DNA of 5,187 nt from positions 1-5,187 of the forward strand of contig JAOAPG010000218.1 in assembly GCA_025462785.1 (NCBI GenBank), in the 5' to 3' direction. Each line of letters begins with the position of its first letter. Position 1 is the stretch's first letter. The notes under the pieces are model-generated. The model did no database searches. It had not been told where the DNA came from and saw only the letters and a program-made list of their open reading frames with translations. Both the position numbers and the translations under genes were made by a program. The DNA comes from Acidobacteriaceae bacterium. GTDB lineage: Bacteria; Acidobacteriota; Terriglobia; Terriglobales; Acidobacteriaceae. Of the stretch, positions 1 to 4,140 are shown one piece after another.

Positions 1-317
1 CGGTCAATTGTGCCTGCAGGCGGAGGTTGTGTTTCCCGTGTGATGTGCCCTAGCTTCATCGCCAACGTGTTTGCGACCCCGTAGTGGCCGGTAGTGTGCG
101 TCAGCCATACGGGATTGTTGGGCACCACCCGGTCAATATCAGCGGCGTAAACGTAACGATGCTCTTCAAGTTTGCCCTCGTCCCAACCGTCGCCGGTAAT
201 CCACTCTCCCGGTTTTACCGTGGCCACTTTCTCGGCGAGTTTGTTTAACACATCTTCGATTCGTGCCGCATTGCTCAGATCCACCGAAAACAGCTCGTTC
301 ACACCTCCCTCAGCGAA
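1..317 (-). CDS. YtcJ-like amidohydrolase (family 3), middle part, shifted frame, cut by left edge
   Basis: This is the continuation, in another frame, of the amidohydrolase that begins near 706. Reading leftwards from 317, about 105 codons stay open to the window edge and give a sensible family-3 amidohydrolase segment: F-A-E-G-G-V-N-E-L, then PGEWITGDGWDEGKLEEHR, then DIDRVVPNNPVWLTHTTGH followed by YGVANTLAM. The W-I-x-G-x-G-W-D motif and the N-P-V-x-L-x-H-x-x-G-H-x-x-V-A-N motif are hallmarks of YtcJ-like metal-dependent hydrolases, which usually have 500-600 residues and hydrolyse amide or related C-N bonds; the substrate is unknown here. The rest of the catalytic barrel lies left of the window. 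A GTG at 304-302 behind a purine-rich stretch could be mistaken for an independent start, but homology begins upstream of it, so I read this as part of one broken or mis-sequenced gene. Family assignment is firm; whether the protein is made is not. Confidence 0.75.
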
Positions 318-706
318 GTGGCGTGGCTGTCAATTAAGCCTGGAGTTACAGTCAGGCCATGCAAATCGATTACATGCGTGTCCTTCCCGATGAGGCTTGT
401 AACAGAGCTGTCCGTTCCGACCTCGACAATCTTTCCCGCTTTTATAGCAAGAGCTTGTGCGATCGAGTCATGCGCATCGACTGTCAGTACCCTTCCGTGG
501 ACCAGAACAAGGTCAGGCGCGGCATCTGTTTCGCTCGATGCCACGCTTCCCTGCTGAGCACTTGCTGGCTGGGCAAATGAATCCAAAGACACAGACAACA
601 CCAGAGAGGCCGACAGCGCTAAAACGAGATCGGTTGCGTTTGCCCGGAAACCTTTAATGAGCATCGGTGTGTCCACTACGAGAAGCGGCGATGTCCTTGA
701 GGACAT
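299..706 (-). CDS. YtcJ-like amidohydrolase, N-terminal part ending at a frameshift
   Basis: This 135-codon frame encodes the N-terminus of an exported amidohydrolase. From the internal ATG at 664 it shows a classic signal peptide: a short basic n-region (MLIKGFR), a hydrophobic core (LVLALSASLVLSVS) and an A-S-A|Q-Q cleavage site. The amidohydrolase beta-sandwich start follows (DLVLVHGRVLTVDA, then A-I-K-A-G-K-I-V-E-V-G), and then the strand leading to the metal site, TVTPGLIDSHA. The family expects D-S-H-A-H-F here, but the frame turns into T-S-L-R-E-V-stop. Adding one C after GCC (about 320) restores H-F-A-E-G-G and joins the open frame on the left. The listed start at 706 adds 14 non-hydrophobic residues and lies inside a palindrome, so ATG 664 is the more likely start; neither has a strong ribosome-binding site. 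The protein would act in the periplasm or outside the cell. It is either a true pseudogene or an intact gene with a one-base sequence error. Confidence 0.75.
   Translation of the reverse strand: MSSRTSPLLVVDTPMLIKGFRANATDLVLALSASLVLSVSLDSFAQPASAQQGSVASSETDAAPDLVLVHGRVLTVDAHDSIAQALAIKAGKIVEVGTDSSVTSLIGKDTHVIDLHGLTVTPGLIDSHATSLREV
317..323 (-). other. Apparent one-base deletion (frameshift) in the metal-binding HxH motif
   Basis: On the minus strand the sequence reads GAC AGC CAC GCC ACT TCG, giving D-S-H-A-T-S and soon a stop. Changing the CC run to CCC gives GAC AGC CAC GCC CAC TTC, that is D-S-H-A-H-F, the expected metal-binding motif, and joins two frames that both match the same family. 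The event lies in a short C (plus-strand G) run, a common place for slippage or base-calling error. Confidence 0.75.
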
Positions 707-708
707 CG
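689..708. promoter_or_regulatory. 20-bp perfect palindrome upstream of the amidohydrolase start, possible operator
   Basis: CGATGTCCT at 689-697 is followed by TG and its exact reverse complement AGGACATCG at 700-708. It sits 25-44 nt upstream of the preferred ATG (664) and covers the alternative ATG (706). The near-absent spacer suits a dimeric DNA-binding protein better than an RNA hairpin. No regulator gene is in the window, so the binding protein is unknown. Confidence 0.4.
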
Positions 709-780
709 GGCTTTGACGGAATTCGTTCGAGATAAGGATAGTTTATCCCCAGCACCGGCAGGGATACTCATACAGGAATG

Positions 781-826
781 CAAAACACCCGTGGGCGCTC
801 GCGTGGCATCAAGCTCAAGTGTTTTG
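781..826. repeat. Inverted repeat, 8-bp arms with 30-nt loop
   Basis: CAAAACAC at 781-788 pairs exactly with GTGTTTTG at 819-826. The 30 bases between are GC-rich. It lies in the spacer downstream of the 469-aa amidohydrolase. There is no following T run in the minus direction, so a simple intrinsic terminator is not supported. It may be a dispersed repeat or an mRNA 3'-end structure, or it may be chance. Confidence 0.3.
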
Positions 827-915
827 TTCGGTCTTCTTGCGCGGAAACTCCTCTCACGAATGCTAAAAGCAGAGTTGTAACAACAACCAGGTTTCTGCAA
901 GTTTGCACAGGTTAC

Positions 916-930
916 CCTGCGCAGGAGTTT
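916..930. other. 10-bp palindrome beside a T-rich tract
   Basis: CCTGCGCAGG at 916-925 is a perfect palindrome, followed on the plus strand by AGTTTTTCTC and more pyrimidines. On that strand it resembles a very short terminator, but the stem would be only about 3-5 bp. Both flanking genes run the other way, where the tract becomes an A-run before the stem. It lies about 38-47 nt past the stop of the 469-aa gene, so a role in ending that transcript is possible but weakly supported. Confidence 0.2.
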
Positions 931-962
931 TTCTCTTTAATTATCTTCAGGGGTCGCACAGG

Positions 963-2372
963 TCATTTTTCAGCCGCAGCGGCCACTTCAACGCCGTGTA
1001 GCATTTCGTCTAACTGACTACGCGAAAAGTATCGTCCTGCCAGAACTACGGCCTGAATTTTGCGCGTGTTATCGATGTCATCGAGAGGATTGGCGTCGAG
1101 GAGCACCAAATCCGCAAGCTTCCCCTTTTCGACCGTGCCCATATCTGCTGTTCTGCCAAGAAATTTTGCGGGATTGAGGGTTGCGGTTTGCAATGCTTCC
1201 ATTGGCGTGAGACCAGCCTTCACAAACAAGGCGAGTTCCTGATGAAGACTGAATCCAGGGAAAATATGGATCCCGGCAGCTGTGTCCGTGCCTGCCATGA
1301 AAGGTACTCCAGCGCGAAACATTGCCAGCGTCATGTCGAGTTCCATCTGCACGAAGCGTTTGCGAATCGCCAATGGATCCGTATCCGTCATCTTCAGAAT
1401 GTCCGTTTTGAACATGGGCCAAGTGCGATCTTTCCACGCGGCAGGTGCATACTTAATGAGGGGATCTTGGCTCAAGTCGATGTCGTCCACTAGCCACTGA
1501 CCACGTTCCCATGCCAATGTGGGCACCTGCCAGGTTTGGTTCTTGGCGAATAAGGCAATTAATACTTTGGCCTTCTCCGGATCGAAGGTCGCGACATTCT
1601 GGCCCAGAGTCTTCGGCCCTTTCAGTAATTGATCTTCAACAGTCGAGCAGCCTTCGAATACCCCTGTGAAGTGCTCGATGCTTTTTTGGCCGGCATTCGA
1701 GGCTTCAGAGGCACGGACCGCATCGGGCACATGGCCTACGAAGGTGATGCCGAGCTTATTGGCTTCATCTGCAGCCGCAAAATAACCATCGTGAGGGATG
1801 AGCGATTGAATCTTGATGAAATCAACTCCAGCGTTCTTGAGATCATCGACCACTTTGCGTCCGCTTGCTGCATCGGAAACCGGAGCAGAACTCGGGAAGC
1901 GCGGGGTTGGCCCATCGAGCATGGGACCGGCGATGATCATGCGCGGACCGAGCAGTTTTCCTGCAGCAATGTCTGCCCGCCACTGCTTCACCGATTCAAG
2001 ATCACTGCCCATGTCACGTACCCCGGTCACTCCATTCGCGACAAAGAGCGGCAGGGTGATCTTTTCGTCCTTCGGAAGCCAGTCGCCGAAGATGGTGTGC
2101 ACGTGCATATCCCATAAGCCGGGGATCAGGAATTTACCCGTAGCATCGACAATCGTTGCGCCCCTCGGAATCTTTACTCGTTCGGACTTGCCCAGATCAG
2201 CGATGTGCTGGCCTTGCACTACTACCGTCATGTTCGGCTGGACGGACGAACCCGTCGCGTCAATCACGTTTATATGCGTGAAGACCAAAGCTTTGTCCGT
2301 CGCAGTACAGCAAACCGTCATTGTGAAAACAGAAAAAAATGCGGCTAAGGCAGTTGTGACGGTTCTCTGCAT
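963..2372 (-). CDS. Exported metal-dependent amidohydrolase (imidazolonepropionase/prolidase-like)
   Basis: This is a complete 469-residue enzyme of the amidohydrolase superfamily, probably hydrolysing a C-N bond in a small substrate such as a dipeptide or cyclic amide outside the cytoplasm. The substrate cannot be read from the sequence. Residues 1 to about 24 form a signal peptide (MQRTVTTALAAFFSVFTMTV, then C-C); the cysteines do not fit a good lipobox. The N-terminal beta-sandwich strand (ALVFTHINVIDATG) follows at 28-41. The TIM-barrel metal site is fully visible: H90 and H92 in GLWDMHVH, K187 in DFIKIQS as the likely carboxylated lysine, H214 in FVGHVP, H234 in SIEHF, and D363 in MAGTDT, with H377 in GFSLHQEL nearby. 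The C-terminal ATLNPAKFLG and EKGKLADLVLLDANPL segments close the fold. Length is normal. ATG 2372 has GAGG four bases upstream. The gene follows a receptor remnant on the same strand and precedes a second amidohydrolase, which hints at a former uptake-and-hydrolysis locus. Superfamily call is near certain; specificity is unknown. Confidence 0.93.
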   Translation of the reverse strand: MQRTVTTALAAFFSVFTMTVCCTATDKALVFTHINVIDATGSSVQPNMTVVVQGQHIADLGKSERVKIPRGATIVDATGKFLIPGLWDMHVHTIFGDWLPKDEKITLPLFVANGVTGVRDMGSDLESVKQWRADIAAGKLLGPRMIIAGPMLDGPTPRFPSSAPVSDAASGRKVVDDLKNAGVDFIKIQSLIPHDGYFAAADEANKLGITFVGHVPDAVRASEASNAGQKSIEHFTGVFEGCSTVEDQLLKGPKTLGQNVATFDPEKAKVLIALFAKNQTWQVPTLAWERGQWLVDDIDLSQDPLIKYAPAAWKDRTWPMFKTDILKMTDTDPLAIRKRFVQMELDMTLAMFRAGVPFMAGTDTAAGIHIFPGFSLHQELALFVKAGLTPMEALQTATLNPAKFLGRTADMGTVEKGKLADLVLLDANPLDDIDNTRKIQAVVLAGRYFSRSQLDEMLHGVEVAAAAEK

Positions 2373-2381
2373 AAAACCTCA
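2373..2381 (-). promoter_or_regulatory. Ribosome-binding site of the 469-aa amidohydrolase
   Basis: On the minus strand TGAGG is followed by TTTT and the ATG at 2372. The four-base gap is slightly tight but usable. It supports this start over later ATGs and keeps the whole signal peptide. Confidence 0.5.
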
Positions 2382-2419
2382 ATCGCACAAATTCGGACAG
2401 GACAGCGGAGATGCGATGG

Positions 2420-2445
2420 CGTGTCCGGATTCTCGGCCGGACACG
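2420..2445 (-). terminator. 9-bp perfect hairpin downstream of the receptor stop, possible terminator
   Basis: CGTGTCCGG (2420-2428) and CCGGACACG (2437-2445) are exact reverse complements around an 8-base loop. The hairpin begins 15 nt after the TonB-receptor stop and ends 47 nt before the amidohydrolase ATG. The stem is GC-rich and stable, but no U run follows on the minus strand (next bases CCATCGC). It is therefore either a U-less terminator, an mRNA-stabilising 3' structure, or a processing/attenuation element between the two genes. Confidence 0.45.
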
Positions 2446-2460
2446 GCCCATTGAAAGGAA

Positions 2461-2835
2461 TTAGAACGTTAGCCGCATACCGATTTCAAGTGCACGTGGA
2501 ACACCTTGCGAGAATACACCGGTGCCCAAACCGTAGCGGTCGGAATTGGGCCTGGTCGAAGCTGTCGCGCCGTTCACGGAGCCGGGTGATCCATCCAATA
2601 CGCCTCGCAGAGGACTGGTAATGAATCCCGCCGGCGGATCGAAGTTGGCTTTATTTGCGACGTTGTAAATGTCGAGAGTGGGCTCAAGTGTGGTCTCTTC
2701 GCCGAGTCGGCTCCATAGTTTACCGAGGTGAACCGGATAACTTAGCCGGATGTCGTCGGCGGCACAATTATCGAGGCCAACGTGTCCGGCGGGCGCGGTG
2801 GGAATTGTTGGAGCAACCGCTCCCAACTGTTGCAA
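2461..2835 (-). pseudogene. C-terminal stump of a TonB-dependent outer-membrane receptor (Oar-like)
   Basis: About 125 codons match only the end of a TonB-dependent receptor barrel, a gated outer-membrane pore for large nutrients. Visible are APTIPTAPAGHVGLDN, then D-D-I-R-L-S-Y-P, then TLEPTLDIYNVANKANFDPP, a plug-like G-V-L-D-G-S-P-G-S-V-N-G loop, YGLGTGVFSQGVPRALE, and a final R-L-T-F. A terminal aromatic residue is the usual outer-membrane sorting signal. Such receptors usually have around 1000 residues, with carboxypeptidase-regulatory-like and plug domains first; all of that is missing. Upstream the frame is open only to a TGA at 2871-2869 (adding ...PKEPSTQLQ), and 140 bp further right a divergent efflux gene starts. 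The first possible start, TTG at 2835, has no ribosome-binding site and there is no signal peptide. I read it as a remnant left by deletion or rearrangement. Homology may run past the stop with a one-base shift (L-D-T-T-G just upstream), but there is no room for a full receptor. Confidence 0.75.
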
Positions 2836-2876
2836 CTGAGTTGACGGTTCTTTGGGAGTCCCGTCGTGTCAAGATA

Positions 2877-2906
2877 TTGGTGAACGGAACCTATCTTTAT
2901 CATACT
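2877..2906 (+). promoter_or_regulatory. Possible promoter of the efflux operon
   Basis: TTGGTG at 2877-2882 and CATACT at 2901-2906 are separated by 18 bp and lie about 70-100 bp upstream of the adaptor gene. Both are partial matches (4 of 6) to sigma-70 -35 and -10 boxes. A GGGAGTCCC near-palindrome at 2854-2862 and GACGG/CCGTC arms at 2843-2847/2861-2865 lie just upstream and could be an operator. All of this is weak, consensus-based evidence. Confidence 0.25.
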
Positions 2907-2971
2907 CGTCCGCGCACATCTTGAATCCGTCGGTACGCCGCAGACATCTGTAGTGTTTAGAAAAAAGTTCC

Positions 2972-2976
2972 AAGGA
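2972..2976 (+). promoter_or_regulatory. AAGGA ribosome-binding site that questions the adaptor start
   Basis: AAGGA overlaps the first base of the ATG at 2976, which is too close to serve it, but is exactly 8 nt from an in-frame TTG at 2985. A start at 2985 gives the N-terminus MKKLGIIWALALITF, a textbook lipoprotein signal. The longer form adds only V-D before L-K-K. This favours TTG 2985 as the real start. Confidence 0.5.
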
Positions 2977-4070
2977 TGGTCGACTTGAAAAAGCTTGGTA
3001 TTATCTGGGCTCTTGCGCTGATAACTTTTGTTATTTTAATGACTTCCGGGTGCAGCAACACAGAAGCCAAGCAGCCCGCGCCCCAAGCATTACCTGTCAA
3101 GACTCAGACCATCAACCTGGCTCCCGTGCCGCAAGTGGACGAGTACGTGGCGACGGTTAAGTCGCGTCGTTCGGCCAGTATCCAGCCCCAAGTCGATGGG
3201 ACCTTGACTCGGATCCTCGTGAAGTCCGGCGACCGCGTGCAAGCGGGGGAAGTACTGATGACCATTGACCCCCTGAAACAGCAAGCGACCGTCGACCAGC
3301 AGCGAAGCACAGAAGCACAGAAGAAAGCCATATTTAAGTACAATCAGCAGGAATTGGAACGGCAGCGCGGGTTGTATGAGGCTGGCGTGACTAGTAAACA
3401 AACGTTCGATCTCGCCATGCAAGCGTTCGAAAACTCCAAGGCTGACTGGGAATCCTCGACGGCCGCAACTGCCACCCAGCAGCGCCAGCTCGCTTACTAC
3501 AATTTGAGGGCACCATTTGACGGCATTGTTGGTGACATACCTGTTCATATCGGAGATTACGTTGCCCCGCAAACGCTTCTGACGACGATTGACGAAAACG
3601 CGGAGCTCGAAGCGTACATCTACATTCCGACAGAACGCGCTTCGGATATCCGTATGGGACTTCCGGTACAGATCGTTACCAGTACAGGCGAGTTGATCGA
3701 GAGCACGAAGATCAACTTTATATCTCAACAAGTAGACAACTCGATTCAGGGTGTTTTGGTTAAATCGCCTATTCATGCAAAGCTCGACAGGTTTCGCAAT
3801 GCGCAGCTTGTGAAAGCACGCGTGGTGTGGAGCACGGCTCCCACGCCAACAGTTCCAGTGCTTGCGGTCACGCGGATCGGAGGGCAGTCTTTCGTCTACG
3901 TTGCAACCGGAACGGATAAAGGGACGGTTGCAAAGCAGCGTGCGGTTGTACTCGGCGATACGATCGGGAACAATTATGCGGTAAAGGGAGGCTTGAACCC
4001 TGGGGAGAAGGTCGTCATCTCCGGCACGCAATTCCTGATCGACGGTGCACCTATACAGCCGATCAGCTAA
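2976..4070 (+). CDS. RND efflux periplasmic adaptor lipoprotein (MexA/AcrA family)
   Basis: This is the membrane-fusion protein that bridges an inner-membrane RND pump and an outer-membrane channel in a tripartite efflux complex. The 364-residue frame has a lipoprotein signal ending in LMTSGCS, with C26 as the lipidation site that anchors it in the inner membrane. The first lipoyl half is at about 67-98 (ASIQPQVDGTLTRILVKSGD, then R-V-Q-A-G-E). A short coiled-coil hairpin spans about 103-172, rich in Q, E and K, with LYEAGVTSKQTFD at the turn. The second lipoyl half is at about 174-206 (YNLRAPFDGIVGDIPVHIGD, Y-V-A-P). Beta-barrel and membrane-proximal domains follow, ending in GGLNPGEKVVISGTQFLIDG. 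The length is near normal for the family (usually 370-400). ATG 2976 is listed, but TTG 2985 has the better-placed AAGGA. The pump gene follows 67 bp downstream on the same strand, so the two very likely form one operon. No regulator or channel gene is visible. Drug specificity cannot be told. Confidence 0.93.
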   Translation: MVDLKKLGIIWALALITFVILMTSGCSNTEAKQPAPQALPVKTQTINLAPVPQVDEYVATVKSRRSASIQPQVDGTLTRILVKSGDRVQAGEVLMTIDPLKQQATVDQQRSTEAQKKAIFKYNQQELERQRGLYEAGVTSKQTFDLAMQAFENSKADWESSTAATATQQRQLAYYNLRAPFDGIVGDIPVHIGDYVAPQTLLTTIDENAELEAYIYIPTERASDIRMGLPVQIVTSTGELIESTKINFISQQVDNSIQGVLVKSPIHAKLDRFRNAQLVKARVVWSTAPTPTVPVLAVTRIGGQSFVYVATGTDKGTVAKQRAVVLGDTIGNNYAVKGGLNPGEKVVISGTQFLIDGAPIQPIS

Positions 4071-4123
4071 CCAGCACGATTTCCGAAAGCTCATGCCACG
4101 GCAGAAAGCCCGCAGCTAACAAA

Positions 4124-4140
4124 GAGGAAGTGCACATTTG
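4124..4140 (+). promoter_or_regulatory. Ribosome-binding site and TTG start of the RND pump
   Basis: GAGGA at 4124-4128 is followed by a 9-base spacer and TTG at 4138. The frame has a TAA at 4117-4119 just upstream and no ATG or GTG between, so TTG is the only usable start that keeps the conserved M-x-x-F-F-I-x-R-P-I-F-A N-terminus. Confidence 0.75.

Larger units (their letters stand above)
707..962. other. Intergenic spacer between the two amidohydrolase genes, no supported gene
   Basis: About 256 bases lie between the stop of the 469-aa amidohydrolase and the N-terminus of the YtcJ-like one. The stretch should hold the 3' end of one transcript and the promoter of the next, both on the minus strand. 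I see several short inverted repeats: GGATA-gtt-TATCC at 736-748, an 8-bp stem at 781-788/819-826, and CCTGCGCAGG at 916-925. There is also an 8-bp direct repeat, GCACAGGT, at 905-912 and 956-963. No convincing -35/-10 pair stands out on the minus strand. A 74-codon minus frame covering much of it has no domain, signal or ribosome-binding site that I can recognise. Confidence 0.5.

Noticed and set aside
781..840. Integron attC-like site
   Set aside because: The ends do not fit the RYYYAAC / GTTRRRY core boxes, and no integrase or cassette structure is present.
676..900. 74-codon minus-strand frame in the spacer
   Set aside because: It has no ribosome-binding site, signal or domain, overlaps the neighbouring gene's start in another frame, and contains the inverted repeats.
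905..963. 8-bp direct repeat GCACAGGT at 905-912 and 956-963, tested as a target-site duplication
   Set aside because: The ~43 bp between the copies contain no mobile-element features, and one copy overlaps a stop codon region. Chance is likely.
1813..2454. 213-codon plus-strand frame (and 1629-2117) over the 469-aa amidohydrolase
   Set aside because: It is a shadow of the amidohydrolase, whose minus-strand frame has all catalytic motifs. The translation is low-complexity without domains.
2836..2975. A small gene or RNA in the divergent spacer
   Set aside because: No start with a ribosome-binding site gives a plausible protein, and no clear structured-RNA or riboswitch pattern is visible.
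3090..4094. 334-codon open frame on the minus strand opposite the efflux adaptor
   Set aside because: It is antisense to a clearly homologous adaptor gene and has no recognisable domain, signal or ribosome-binding site. Its length follows from codon use of the real gene.
4064..4120. 8-bp direct repeat CAGCTAAC at 4064-4071 and 4113-4120 in the adaptor-pump gap
   Set aside because: It is too short and isolated, the flanks do not match, and there is no sign of duplication of surrounding sequence.
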